Assembly: GCF_039529835.1 (NCBI RefSeq)
Contig: NZ_CP154262.1
Span: 2,046,001-2,110,000 of the forward strand
DNA length: 64,000 nt
Direction of reading: 5' to 3'
Source: Arthrobacter sp. TMP15
GTDB lineage: Bacteria; Actinomycetota; Actinomycetes; Actinomycetales; Micrococcaceae
Shown: positions 17,668 through 26,859 of the stretch, piece after piece
How positions within the stretch are numbered: the stretch's first letter is position 1
How the letters are laid out: the number at the start of each line of letters is the position of its first letter
Program-made: the position numbers and the translations under genes
The notes under the pieces: generated by a model
The model's database searches: none
What the model was told of the DNA's origin: nothing
The model's input: only the letters and a program-made list of their open reading frames with translations

Positions 17668-17749
17668 GTCCACAGGCCAATCCATTTAAAAGCGCGAGAA
17701 ATCAAGGCGGATTCTTAGCTGTCCACAGGTTGTGCAGTACTTAGCCACA
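17668..17749. other. DnaA-box-like cluster
   Basis: TCGTCCACA (17667-17675 region), CTGTCCACA (17720-17728 region) and TTAGCCACA (17741-17749) occur within about 80 bp between the NrdR boxes and the LysR gene. The first two fit the high-GC actinobacterial DnaA box with TCCACA core; the third is one base from TTATCCACA. DnaA is known to regulate nrd genes in some bacteria. Binding is not shown here. Confidence 0.4.
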
Positions 17750-17870
17750 AAAAACAGTGCGGCGTGTCGACGGTGCCCGGCGTGTCGGTGCTGGGCGGGG
17801 GCCGCAGATAGCACTCACCGGCAATCTATGCTTGCTAAGAAGTTCAGTCCCCGTTGGAGAAGAGAGTCTT

Positions 17871-18803
17871 GTGATCAATCCTGTGCATTTGCGGACCCTG
17901 TTGGAAGTTGTTCGCCGTGGGTCCTTTGCCGCCGCGGCCACACAATTGGGGTACACGGCGTCGGCCGTTTCACAGCAGATGTCAACACTTGAGCGTGACA
18001 GCGGCGTGAAGTTGTTCCACCGCTCGGCCCGCAGCGTCCTGCCCACCGACGCCGCCCTTGTCATGTCCCGCCATGCTGCCAAAGTTCTTACAGACATTGA
18101 TGCGCTGCTTGCGGCGAGCGCCAGAACGGAAGAGGGGACCAGCCAGGAACTCCGGCTTGGTATCTTCCCATCCCTGGCAACTCATGTACTGCCACGGCTA
18201 TTGCGAAGCCCTGACTGGCCCGGTCTTGGCATTAACTTGCACGTTTCTGTGGGTGAACCGCAACAGACCATTGGGGGCTTGCGAACCGGTGGCGAATTAG
18301 ATGTTGCGCTGGTTTACCAGGTAGGACAGTCCGGGTTGGCGTGGCCGCACACCATCAATCGGCAGTGGATTGGGGACGATAAGTTCAGGGTGGTCCTGCC
18401 CAAGTCCTGGGGTATCCGTTCAGGTTCGGTGGTTGAGGCGACCCACCTCTCCGATATGCCGTGGATCATGCACCACCCCGGGACAAGCGATGCCACCGTG
18501 ATTGAGCGGCTCTTTGCCAGTTGCAACCTACACCCCCGGGTGGTCTCATACAGTGATGACTTCAACGCCAGTCTGCAGATGGCCAGCGTGGGCCTGGGCG
18601 CTGCCCTGGTTCCAGAACTGGCCCTTGCGGGCAGGCCAGATAACGTGGTGGTTTTGGACGTTCCTGAGATTCGGCTGGCCAGGAACATCTTTGCCCTGCT
18701 CATCAATGACAACCGCACGGCACGTGTGGAGGTATTCGTTGACAAGTTGGCCCACATCCTCCAGGAACTGACAGGCACCAGCACGGTGGACCTGACCCCC
18801 TGA
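17871..18803 (+). CDS. LysR-family transcriptional regulator
   Basis: About 310 residues from a GTG start with GGAGAAGAGAG upstream. The N-terminal winged helix is evident: HLRTLLEVVRRGSFAAAA, LGYTASAVSQQMSTLE and LERDSGVKLFHRSAR. The substrate-binding domain follows, with GIFPSLATHVLPRLL and VGLGAALVPELAL. The effector and target genes are unknown. It is divergent from the nrd genes and convergent with the aldehyde dehydrogenase gene, so neither neighbour is an obvious target; a role at the shared upstream region remains possible. Confidence 0.9.
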   Translation: MINPVHLRTLLEVVRRGSFAAAATQLGYTASAVSQQMSTLERDSGVKLFHRSARSVLPTDAALVMSRHAAKVLTDIDALLAASARTEEGTSQELRLGIFPSLATHVLPRLLRSPDWPGLGINLHVSVGEPQQTIGGLRTGGELDVALVYQVGQSGLAWPHTINRQWIGDDKFRVVLPKSWGIRSGSVVEATHLSDMPWIMHHPGTSDATVIERLFASCNLHPRVVSYSDDFNASLQMASVGLGAALVPELALAGRPDNVVVLDVPEIRLARNIFALLINDNRTARVEVFVDKLAHILQELTGTSTVDLTP

Positions 18804-18847
18804 CACTTAGGCTCTTTAGGCACTTAGGCACCCAGGCACTCAGGCTC

Positions 18848-20260
18848 TTAGTCCTTGGCGAACTTCCGGGCCGGTGCGATGAGGCGTTTGATGAGTTGCT
18901 TCTTCAGTGACGTAAACGGCGGGTAGATCAGCGAGAGCGTGTCCGGTGAGAGCGACTTGCGGAGCACGGCCTTGCGGTGTGAGAACGTTTCGATGGAATG
19001 CTGCCCATGGTAGCTGCCCATGCCGCTCTCCCCTACTCCGCCAAACGGCAGCCCTGGAACCAGCAGGTGTGCCGCTGGTACACCAAAGCTCAGCGCGCCC
19101 GACGACGTCTGCTCAAGGAAGTCCTGGCGCACACCTTCATCTTCGCTAAAGACATACAGGGCCAGTGGCTTGTGACGGCAGTTGATGAAGTCGATTGCTT
19201 GCGCAGCGGAGCCAATAGTGATCAGGGGCAACACTGGACCAAAGATCTCCTCCTCCATCAACTTCGCTTCAGCGTCCACGTGGATCACAGTGGGTTCAAT
19301 GTAGCGGGTGGCGGCATCCATGCCTCCCCCGCTGACAAGGGCGGACCCGGCGTCGTCATGGAGGTCATGAGCGAGCAGTCCAGCTAAACGGGTATAAGCA
19401 CTGTCGTTGATAATCCGGCCATAGGCCAAACTGTGGGAAGGCTCGCCACCGTAAAGGTCATTGATGGCTTCGGACAGTTCCTTGGCAAGTTTGGCCAGGG
19501 CGGTGTCAGTGCCCAAGACGTAGTCAGGGGCCACACAGGTTTGGCCGGCATTCATGAACTTGCCCCAGGCAATCCTGCGCGCCGCCGCCACCATGTCAAC
19601 GCTCTCATCTATGTAAACAGGAGACTTCCCGCCCAGTTCTAGCGTCACAGGGGTCAGGTGCTTGGCGGCTGCGGCCATAACGATTCTGCCCACGCGCCCG
19701 TTCCCGGTGTAGAAGATATGATCAAAGCGCTGCTCCAGCAACTCAGTAGTTTCCGGCACTCCACCTTCAATAAGGCTCACAGCACCGCCAAGGTACTCCG
19801 GCACCCATCGGGCAAGGACTGCCGAGCAGGCCGGTGCCATCTCACTTGGTTTGCCAACCACCGTGTTCCCTGCTGCCAACGCACCTATCATCGGAGCTAA
19901 AAGCAACTGAATGGGGTAGTTCCACGGGGCAATCACAAGCACCACGCCCAGGGGATCAAGCACGGTTGAGGCATGGGCCGGTTGCAGCGCCAACGGCACG
20001 GCAGCCTTGCGTGGCTTTAACCACTCGGGCAGGTGCTTGATGGTGTGGGCGATCTCAGCAGTAAGGAAACCCAGTTCAGTCAGCCACGCCTCCGCCGGGT
20101 GTTTACCCAGATCGGCTGCCAGGGCTGCACTGAAGTCATCTTGATGATCCAGCAGCATCTGGTTCATGGCTTTGAGTTCTCGCAGCCTCCACGCAAGGGG
20201 CTTAGTTCTTCCACTGTTGAAAACTTCTCTTGCCGCAGCCACGGTTTCTTGTACGCTCAT
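18848..20260 (-). CDS. Aldehyde dehydrogenase (class 3-like)
   Basis: A 470-residue NAD(P)-dependent aldehyde dehydrogenase. Catalytic C242 lies in NAGQTCVAP and the general base E208 in LELGGKSP. Cofactor-binding landmarks are APWNYPIQL and FYTGNGRVG, and the C-terminal half has LPFGGVGESGMG. The length and the hydrophobic-basic C-terminus (LKKQLIKRLIAPARK) resemble class 3 enzymes that oxidise medium and long-chain aldehydes and often sit on membranes; the exact substrate is not known. Eight-base degenerate repeats lie at its 3' end. Confidence 0.92.
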   Translation of the reverse strand: MSVQETVAAAREVFNSGRTKPLAWRLRELKAMNQMLLDHQDDFSAALAADLGKHPAEAWLTELGFLTAEIAHTIKHLPEWLKPRKAAVPLALQPAHASTVLDPLGVVLVIAPWNYPIQLLLAPMIGALAAGNTVVGKPSEMAPACSAVLARWVPEYLGGAVSLIEGGVPETTELLEQRFDHIFYTGNGRVGRIVMAAAAKHLTPVTLELGGKSPVYIDESVDMVAAARRIAWGKFMNAGQTCVAPDYVLGTDTALAKLAKELSEAINDLYGGEPSHSLAYGRIINDSAYTRLAGLLAHDLHDDAGSALVSGGGMDAATRYIEPTVIHVDAEAKLMEEEIFGPVLPLITIGSAAQAIDFINCRHKPLALYVFSEDEGVRQDFLEQTSSGALSFGVPAAHLLVPGLPFGGVGESGMGSYHGQHSIETFSHRKAVLRKSLSPDTLSLIYPPFTSLKKQLIKRLIAPARKFAKD

Positions 20261-20308
20261 GCCCCTAATCTACCCGCGCCGTCCAAACAGCAGTAACGCG
20301 TGGTGCAG

Positions 20309-20354
20309 CCAAGCCGTCAGTAAGTTGTTGGAGAACAGCTCACTGACGGCTTGG
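20309..20354. terminator. Terminator downstream of metE
   Basis: CCAAGCCGTCAGT (20309-20321) and its exact complement (20342-20354) form a 13-bp stem that continues inward with one mismatch and a G-T pair to a GGAG loop. It lies about 30 bp after the metE stop and before the aldehyde dehydrogenase start on the same strand. Confidence 0.8.
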
Positions 20355-20382
20355 GCACAGTTTTGCACTAATGGGGCGGGAA

Positions 20383-22698
20383 CTAGACCAGCTGCGCGCG
20401 GACTTCCTTGGTGGCGGCCACCAGGTTGCGCAGTGACTCTTCGGTCTCTGCGTAGCCGCGGGTCTTTAGTCCGCAGTCCGGGTTGACCCAGAGCTGGCGG
20501 GCAGGGACGTGCTTGACTGCTGTGTCCAACAGTTCACGGACTTCATTTAGTCCGGGGACGCGGGGGCTGTGGATGTCGTAGACGCCCGGGCCCACGCCAC
20601 GGCCGAAGCCGTGGTTTTCCAGGTCGTTGACAACCTCCATGCGGGAACGTGCAGCCTCGATGGAGGTTACATCAGCATCCAGACCATCAATGGCGTCAAT
20701 AATGACACCAAACTCGGAATAGCAAAGGTGGGTGTGAATCTGTGTGCCGTCGCTGGCGCCTGCGGTGGAGAGACGGAAGGAGTTCACTGACCAGTCAAGG
20801 TAAGCACCCTGGTCTGCCCGGCGCAGAGGAAGCAGTTCGCGAAGTGCCGGTTCATCCACCTGAATCACTTTGATGCCGGCGGCTTCCAGGTCAGCGATTT
20901 CATCGCGTAGGGCCAGTCCTACTTGGTTGGCTGTGTCACCCAGAGGCTGGTCGTCACGGACGAAGGACCAGGCAAGGATCGTGACGGGGCCTGTGAGCAT
21001 GCCCTTCATGGGTTTGGCCGTCAGCGACTGTGCGTATTCTGCCCACTGGACTGTGATTGCCTTCTCGCGGGTGACATCACCCCAAAGGATTGAGGGGCGG
21101 GTGCAACGGCTGCCGTACGACTGAACCCAGCCGTGAACAGTGACGTCGAAGCCTTCCAGGTTCTCAGCAAAGTACTGGACCATGTCGTTGCGTTCGGGCT
21201 CGCCATGAACCAGCACGTCAAAGTCGAGTTCTTCCTGGAGGTCAACCACACGCTTGATTTCCTCTCTCATCAACCGCGCGTATTCTTCGCCGGTGATAGC
21301 ACCCCTGTTGGCGCGGGCACGGGCTGAGCGGATCTCCCCTGTCTGGGGGAACGAGCCAATGGTGGTGGTTGGTAGTGCCGGCAAGTCCAGTGACTTTTCT
21401 TGGGCAGCAACACGAACCGAGTATTCTGAACGGCTAAAATCTGCTGGGGTCAGGGCGGCCACGCGTGCACGCACTTCGGGGCGCCTGACGCCCTTGGCGC
21501 CAGCGCGGGAGGCGATGCTGGCTGTGGCTTCAGCTACGGCGGCAGCGGACGACGCCGGGTCCACCAGGTGCGCTGCCAGCGTCACCACTTCGGTGACCTT
21601 CTGGTCTGCGAATGCCAGCCAGCTGCGTAGTTGCGTTGAAAGCTGGGTTTCTTCGGTGACGTCATGAGGAACGTGCTGGGTGGAGGTGGAGGTGGACACC
21701 GTCACTGTGAGGCCGGCGCTGGCCAAGGCCTCCAAACGGTTGATCGATTCGGCGAGGTCGTTGCGCCAAATATTATGGCCGTCAACCACGCCGGCAACCA
21801 CTATTTTGCCAGCAAGCAGGGCCAGCTTGTCAGCGCAAGGTACTGCTCCCTTGAACACGTCAATGTGCAGTGCCTGGATCTTCGTCGCGGCCAGGGTTGG
21901 GAGCAGTTCTGTGAGCGCTCCAAAAGGAGTGGAGACAAGGATCGCCGGGCGCTCTGGGGCATCGCCAAGAACGTCATACGCCCGGGCGACTGCTGCCTGG
22001 ATTTCGGCCAGCGGAACATCCTGATCACTGACAAGGGCTGGCTCATCCAACTGCACCCAGCTGGCACCGGCAGCACCAAGACGGGTGAGCAGTTGCGCGT
22101 ACACCTCAAGGACATCTTCAAGGCGTGAAAGCGGGTTGAAACCGGCCGGGGCATCCTCGGATGCCTTGCTCAGCAGCAGGAAGGTGACAGGACCTACCAA
22201 GTAGGGACGTGTTTCGAAACCGTTAGCTAGGGCAAACTCGAACTGTTCAACAATGCGGTTGGACGTCACCGAGAAGTTGGTTTCCGGACCAACTTCCGGC
22301 ACCAGGTAGTGGTAGTTGGTGTCAAAGAATTTAGTCATTTCCAGCGGCTGAATCTCCACTGTGCCCCGGGCAAGAGTGAAGTAGGCGTTGAGATCCAGCT
22401 GGCCGTTTTCATTGCGCAACTCACCAAAGCGCGCAGGGACAGCACCTATATGAGTGGCTGCATCGAGCACCTGATCGTAGAAGGAGAAGGTGCCAGGGAT
22501 CGCGGCAGGTTCAGTCAAGCCCAGTTCAGAGAGACGGCGGGCGGTGCCTAGGGCAATGTCTTGACCGGCGGCTTCCAGTGCACTCTGATCAATCTTTCCT
22601 GCCCAGAATGCTTCAACAGCCTTCTTTAATTCGCGACGGCGGCCAATCCGGGGGTAGCCCAGCAAAGAGGCTGAGGGGAAAACAAGGGCAGTGGACAT
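20383..22698 (-). CDS. metE: Cobalamin-independent methionine synthase
   Basis: A 771-residue MetE of usual length. The N-terminal half starts LLGYPRIGRRRELKKAVE and carries folate-binding features; the C-terminal half has the conserved TTTIGSFPQT and the zinc ligands in HTHLCYSEF and NPDCGLKTR. It transfers a methyl group from 5-methyltetrahydrofolate polyglutamate to homocysteine. GGAACC-like sequence precedes the ATG. metF, which makes the methyl donor, ends 66 bp upstream on the same strand, so the two probably form a metF-metE unit. Confidence 0.97.
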   Translation of the reverse strand: MSTALVFPSASLLGYPRIGRRRELKKAVEAFWAGKIDQSALEAAGQDIALGTARRLSELGLTEPAAIPGTFSFYDQVLDAATHIGAVPARFGELRNENGQLDLNAYFTLARGTVEIQPLEMTKFFDTNYHYLVPEVGPETNFSVTSNRIVEQFEFALANGFETRPYLVGPVTFLLLSKASEDAPAGFNPLSRLEDVLEVYAQLLTRLGAAGASWVQLDEPALVSDQDVPLAEIQAAVARAYDVLGDAPERPAILVSTPFGALTELLPTLAATKIQALHIDVFKGAVPCADKLALLAGKIVVAGVVDGHNIWRNDLAESINRLEALASAGLTVTVSTSTSTQHVPHDVTEETQLSTQLRSWLAFADQKVTEVVTLAAHLVDPASSAAAVAEATASIASRAGAKGVRRPEVRARVAALTPADFSRSEYSVRVAAQEKSLDLPALPTTTIGSFPQTGEIRSARARANRGAITGEEYARLMREEIKRVVDLQEELDFDVLVHGEPERNDMVQYFAENLEGFDVTVHGWVQSYGSRCTRPSILWGDVTREKAITVQWAEYAQSLTAKPMKGMLTGPVTILAWSFVRDDQPLGDTANQVGLALRDEIADLEAAGIKVIQVDEPALRELLPLRRADQGAYLDWSVNSFRLSTAGASDGTQIHTHLCYSEFGVIIDAIDGLDADVTSIEAARSRMEVVNDLENHGFGRGVGPGVYDIHSPRVPGLNEVRELLDTAVKHVPARQLWVNPDCGLKTRGYAETEESLRNLVAATKEVRAQLV

Positions 22699-22764
22699 AG
22701 TGGGTTCCTTAATAATATTTTAGGCGAAAAATGTGAAGAATATGCGGAGCTGGGACCGCCTGGG

Positions 22765-23742
22765 CTAGGCCGTAACCAACCGTGCAGCGCTGGGGGCTGG
22801 ATTCCGGGGTGCCATGCGCGGCCGCCCCGGACGCAGGAGCTGAAGCTTGTCAAGGACTTCAAGAGCGGCGGCATGCTCGTTGAAGGTGTAAAGGTGGATG
22901 CCGGGGGCTCCGGCATCCAGTGCCGCACGGGCTAGATCTACTGTTGCGGATACGCCAATTCGCCTACATTCAACAGCGCTGTCGGCACGTCCCAGCGAAT
23001 CAAGCAGCGAGGTTGAAGGAGCAACACCTGTCAGATCACCCAAGCGCTGCACGCGGCGCAGACTTGTAAACGGCATGACCCCGGGAATGATGGGGATACT
23101 CACCCCTGCCCGCCGTGCACGCCTGAGCAGGTCCTTGTACTGATTTGCGTGGAAGAACACTTGGGTGATGGCAAAGTCCGCCCCCGAGCGCTGTTTGGCC
23201 AGCAGGACTTCCACATCATGTTCAACCGAGGGTGACTCCGGGTGCTGCGACGGGTATGCCGCCACACCAATGGCAACCTTGCCGGCGCAGAGCAGCGCCG
23301 AACGGCCCTGCTCCACGCGGCGGATCAATTCGATCAAGTCTTGGGCATAGCTAAGTGATCCCGCCCGTGTCGCTGATGGTAATTCCTTGGGTAGATCCCC
23401 ACGCAGGGCCAGGATGCCACGGACACCGTGGTCAAGGAGTTCGGAGATAATACTGGCAAGCTCATCGGCAGTGTTGCCAACACACGTCAGGTGGGCCAGC
23501 GGCAACAACGATGTTTCATGCAAGAGCCTGTTCAGCAGCTCAACCGCAGTGCTCCGGTTACTCCCGTTGGCTCCGTAGGTGACTGAAACATAGTCAGGGT
23601 TGGTGCTCTCCAGCTCCCTAATGGTGTCCCACAGCGTCACTTCGGCAACATCATTTTTGGGTGGAAAAAGTTCGTAAGACAGGGCTATCGGCGCACTTTG
23701 AGTCCATGGCGCCGACACCCGAATAAGGCTCGGAGGAGACAT
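22765..23742 (-). CDS. metF: Methylenetetrahydrofolate reductase
   Basis: A 325-residue TIM-barrel flavoprotein from the ATG at 23742, which has AAGGA upstream; an in-frame start 159 bp earlier adds residues with no family likeness. The family motif SYELFPPKN appears near residue 21, with VSVTYGANGS, HLTCVGNT, ILALRGDLP and FAITQVFF following. It reduces 5,10-methylenetetrahydrofolate to the methyl donor used by MetE downstream. The C-terminal segment APGIHLYTFN is complete. Confidence 0.94.
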   Translation of the reverse strand: MSPPSLIRVSAPWTQSAPIALSYELFPPKNDVAEVTLWDTIRELESTNPDYVSVTYGANGSNRSTAVELLNRLLHETSLLPLAHLTCVGNTADELASIISELLDHGVRGILALRGDLPKELPSATRAGSLSYAQDLIELIRRVEQGRSALLCAGKVAIGVAAYPSQHPESPSVEHDVEVLLAKQRSGADFAITQVFFHANQYKDLLRRARRAGVSIPIIPGVMPFTSLRRVQRLGDLTGVAPSTSLLDSLGRADSAVECRRIGVSATVDLARAALDAGAPGIHLYTFNEHAAALEVLDKLQLLRPGRPRMAPRNPAPSAARLVTA

Positions 23743-24143
23743 TTGCTTGGTCCTTGAGGGTGGGTCGGTGATCTCTACCCATAGCGAGAACACGTCTGTT
23801 CCGTACAGGTAAAGACAAGCCGATCTTTGATTCGTGAGGGGGCGTTCACAACTCAGCACACTGCCTAGAAAACAGTCATGAGGAGATGGATCCGCCAGCA
23901 AATGTCAGGCCCACATGGGGGCACCCACACCTTCGATTCAACAGAAGGTCGCTGACACACGTTGAGGAACTAACGTACGACCAAGCTTAGTCACGACTTT
24001 CTTGCGATAACAAGTCATCATCGAATTACGTCGTCAGTTTACGGAATATTTCATGCATTACGTTCGGCTATGAGCACAGTTTGCGTCCTTTGACCGAACT
24101 ATCTGCACCCGGGGCGTCTGGAAGCTCACACAAAATGAGCCGA
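23743..24143. other. 401-bp noncoding region upstream of metF-metE
   Basis: No gene with a ribosome site is seen. The stretch holds the metF promoter and possible control sites. TTACG occurs three times as direct repeats (near 24026, 24039 and 24058) around AATATT, and a small hairpin with CTTG/CAAG arms lies near 24001-24012. I looked for SAM and cobalamin riboswitch cores and found no convincing match. It also lies downstream of the VWA operon and may contain its terminator. Confidence 0.5.
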
Positions 24144-24884
24144 TTACCACGGTTTGGCGTACTGCTCAGGCTCCGGGTCGTTGTAGTCCTCAGTCAACTT
24201 CTGAGACTTGCTGCGTTGCTTTTGCGCTTTCTTTCCAGTCTCAGCAAGTTCCTCTTGTTTACTGTCCGAGGGAGGTTTTGAGGCATCCTCTTCCGTGCCG
24301 GAATCAGACGGGCTCGAGCCATCGCCGTCGTCCTTGCTGGCTGAGAGCTTCTGGGCTAGGCGCTCTTGGGCATCCTTGAGCGCTGCTGACTCTCCGTCCT
24401 TGTTATTTTCGCTATTGGGTGCGAAGCAGTCCCGCGGGGATTGAGCCACTACTTCACTGCCCTGAGCGTAAAATTCCTTGGCCGAGGGCGTATTGCCGCC
24501 TTTTTTTTGCTCATCACCGAGCTTTTCCAGACTCAGCACCAGGTTCACGCGTACCTTGCAGGACTCGGCAGCGGGGACAAGCTCCAGGGCACGGAGAAAC
24601 TGTTTCCGGGCCTGTTCGAAATCCCCGTGCAAGACAAAGCCGTCACCAAGTGCGAAGTGGGCCTTGTACCGTTCAACAACATTTGCACTCCCCATGAGTG
24701 CACCAGCCTGCGTAGTCCCACCGGCATTTCCATTGGCGTAGGCGGTAGCCGCCAGTCCAGCGGAAACGGGCAGGCTGAGCAGCTTCACGGCGAGCAGCAT
24801 CGCCAATAGCAGCAGGGGTGCCGACCCCCACAGCAGGCGCCGTCGCCGCCGCCTTAAGCTCTGCCGGATATTGTGATGGCTCAT
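24144..24884 (-). CDS. Membrane-anchored TPR-like protein of the MoxR/VWA operon
   Basis: A 246-residue protein: a very basic N-terminus (SLRRRRRRLL), one transmembrane span near residues 18-40, then an extracytoplasmic TPR-like helix pair (ALGDGFVLHGDFEQARKQF, LRALELVPAA) and a long charged, disordered tail ending KLTEDYNDPEPEQYAKPW. It resembles the BatC-type components of Bat operons in general plan, not by clear sequence. It overlaps the preceding VWA gene as ATGA and is last in the operon. Function unknown. Confidence 0.78.
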   Translation of the reverse strand: MSHHNIRQSLRRRRRRLLWGSAPLLLLAMLLAVKLLSLPVSAGLAATAYANGNAGGTTQAGALMGSANVVERYKAHFALGDGFVLHGDFEQARKQFLRALELVPAAESCKVRVNLVLSLEKLGDEQKKGGNTPSAKEFYAQGSEVVAQSPRDCFAPNSENNKDGESAALKDAQERLAQKLSASKDDGDGSSPSDSGTEEDASKPPSDSKQEELAETGKKAQKQRSKSQKLTEDYNDPEPEQYAKPW

Positions 24885-25879
24885 GGTGCACCTTTTTCAG
24901 GACGCGGCAACTGGCGCCATGCGCGAGTGAGCGCAGCCAACTCCCACAGCACCACGGCAAAGGCCGCCAAAGCAAATATCCAATACACTTCCCACCGTCC
25001 AGCGCCCTCCCGGTCAGCGTGTGCTGGTGCTTTTGAGGCGGCGTGCGGTGCTGACTTGATCAGAGCGCCGCTGATGGAGCCCGGACCCGTCCTGTGGATA
25101 TAGGGGACATTGAGCTGGGAGGCTATCTTGTTTAACGACTTTTCATCGATCCTTGACAGGGCAGGGGCATAGTCGGCACTCTTATCCAGAATGTAGGGCC
25201 CGGGTTTGTCGGTGCCAAAAGAGTAATCACGCATCTTCGCCCCGGCAGTGCTTCCGTACCCGAGCACGGCACCCCCATCGATGAGGGCCGTCGCTTCAGT
25301 GAACGGTTCTGGGGCGGTGGCTGCTGTTTGTTCACCATCGCCGAGGTAGTAGACAAGCCGCGGCCTTTCAGGGTGGCTCGCTTCCGCAGAGGTAAGTCGC
25401 TGCGCCAGCACCTCATCGGCAACGCTGATACTACTACCGTGCGAAGCGAAGGCGGAGCGCGGTGCCATGACCTGTGTGAGTGTTCGCAATGCCGTTGCAT
25501 CAGTTGTCAGTGGCAGCGCAACTTTAGCTTCGCTGTCAAAGGTGATCAATGAGAACCGCGCACCGCTAAGTTCATCGGCCAACGCCATGATGTCCGTCTT
25601 CATTCCCGTAAGTCGTGGGGAGCTGGGATTGTAGTCCTCGGCGGAGGAGCTAGGAGTCATATCCACAACAAAAAATACGTTCAGCTCGGTGTTGGCCACG
25701 GGTGCAGTAGCACCCGTGAGACCTGGACGCATGCCGGCCAGACTCAGCAATACCACCAGTGCGGCGTACCGCCAACTGGCGGAGCTGCGATTGCGCCAAA
25801 CTAGCAACACAGCTGCCGCTAGAAGGAGTACGCTCAGCGGCCAGAACAGCCACGGTGTCAGGATAGGCGTCATGGTCAT
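24881..25879 (-). CDS. VWA-domain membrane protein (second copy)
   Basis: About 332 residues from an ATG that overlaps the previous VWA gene stop as ATGA. An N-terminal hairpin of hydrophobic spans precedes a von Willebrand A domain with FFVVDMTPSSS, where DxTxS takes the place of the usual DxSxS metal site, and ITFDSEAKV; a C-terminal span (VYWIFALAAFAVVLWELAAL) ends the protein. VWA proteins of MoxR operons are thought to bind metals and clients during complex maturation. Client unknown. Confidence 0.85.
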   Translation of the reverse strand: MTMTPILTPWLFWPLSVLLLAAAVLLVWRNRSSASWRYAALVVLLSLAGMRPGLTGATAPVANTELNVFFVVDMTPSSSAEDYNPSSPRLTGMKTDIMALADELSGARFSLITFDSEAKVALPLTTDATALRTLTQVMAPRSAFASHGSSISVADEVLAQRLTSAEASHPERPRLVYYLGDGEQTAATAPEPFTEATALIDGGAVLGYGSTAGAKMRDYSFGTDKPGPYILDKSADYAPALSRIDEKSLNKIASQLNVPYIHRTGPGSISGALIKSAPHAASKAPAHADREGAGRWEVYWIFALAAFAVVLWELAALTRAWRQLPRPEKGAP

Positions 25880-26859
25880 CGGCGCAGCCGCCATGTCGCA
25901 GCACCCAAAAGTAGCAGCGACACCAGTGCTGCACCCAGCGGGCCGCCCGGCTGGTCAAGGACAGTGATTTGCGGTGCCCCCTGCAACTTTGAGCTCTCGG
26001 TGGCTTGTACCTGGTTCACAATGGACTCAACTGCCGCGTCTGACTCCAGCGCATGGTAACTGCCGCCTGTGCTGCTGCTCGTCTTCTTGAGGCCGTCAGC
26101 GGCCTGACCAAACGCCGTTTTTGAACCAAAGTCGTTGGGATTCAGAGAGTACACCCGGATACCCGTATTTTTTGCCAGCAAAGCTGCTTCTGAGAGTGCA
26201 AAAATGGGTTTGCCCGCCAGCATGTTGTCAGTGGCAAAAATAATTGATCGTGATCGTTGAGGATCAGCCGTGGCGGGGAAACCATTGACGCAGGACGCTA
26301 AACCATCGCCAATCAAGGACGATCCGGGCGCTTCATAGGTGCCCGCGAAATATTCAAAAGTTGAGGTGTCCATGCCCAAGGCCTTTTGCGCCACAGTGAG
26401 CTCACCGGTGACAAACTCATAGTCATCTGTCAAAGGGAACACCATGACTGCGCTGGAATCAAAGATGGTCAAGCCAATGCGTTCGCCCCTGAAGTTGCCA
26501 ACAAGTTTTGAAAAAACACTCACAATCGCTTCATCGGTGCCAAGCATGGAACCGGATACGTCAAGGCACAGCATGATGTCCCTGTTCACGTGTTCGGGAT
26601 TGAAGGTTTCTTCTTTGATGGGACGTGCGGCAGCCACGGCTAGCGAGAGGCCAAGAACAGCCAGCGCGGCCAGCGCCACAAGCAACCATTTCCTGCGCTG
26701 CGCCACGGCTCTCTTGTATGCGGGCAGTGCGGTGAGCCTGTCCACGTGGGCCACTGGCGTGCGCGGCACGGTGGAGTCTCCTCGGCGCCAGAAAATCACT
26801 GCCACGGCGACAATCATGGCCAGGGCCAGGGGCAGCAGCCACCAATATTTCAGTGCCAC
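25876..26859 (-). CDS. VWA-domain membrane protein (BatA-like)
   Basis: A 327-residue protein: two N-terminal spans (WWLLPLALAMIVAVAVIFW, WLLVALAALAVLGLSLAVA), then a VWA domain with an intact MIDAS DVSGSM and a threonine and aspartate further on (IFDSSAVMVF, IFATDNMLAG), and a C-terminal span followed by WRLRR. It matches the BatA/BatB architecture of bacterial MoxR operons. The start is GTG and overlaps the upstream small membrane protein gene by 10 bp, so expression is tightly coupled. Confidence 0.88.
   Translation of the reverse strand: MALKYWWLLPLALAMIVAVAVIFWRRGDSTVPRTPVAHVDRLTALPAYKRAVAQRRKWLLVALAALAVLGLSLAVAAARPIKEETFNPEHVNRDIMLCLDVSGSMLGTDEAIVSVFSKLVGNFRGERIGLTIFDSSAVMVFPLTDDYEFVTGELTVAQKALGMDTSTFEYFAGTYEAPGSSLIGDGLASCVNGFPATADPQRSRSIIFATDNMLAGKPIFALSEAALLAKNTGIRVYSLNPNDFGSKTAFGQAADGLKKTSSSTGGSYHALESDAAVESIVNQVQATESSKLQGAPQITVLDQPGGPLGAALVSLLLLGAATWRLRR

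Noticed and set aside
23743-24143. SAM or cobalamin riboswitch upstream of metF
   Set aside because: No conserved core of either class could be found by eye on the minus strand.
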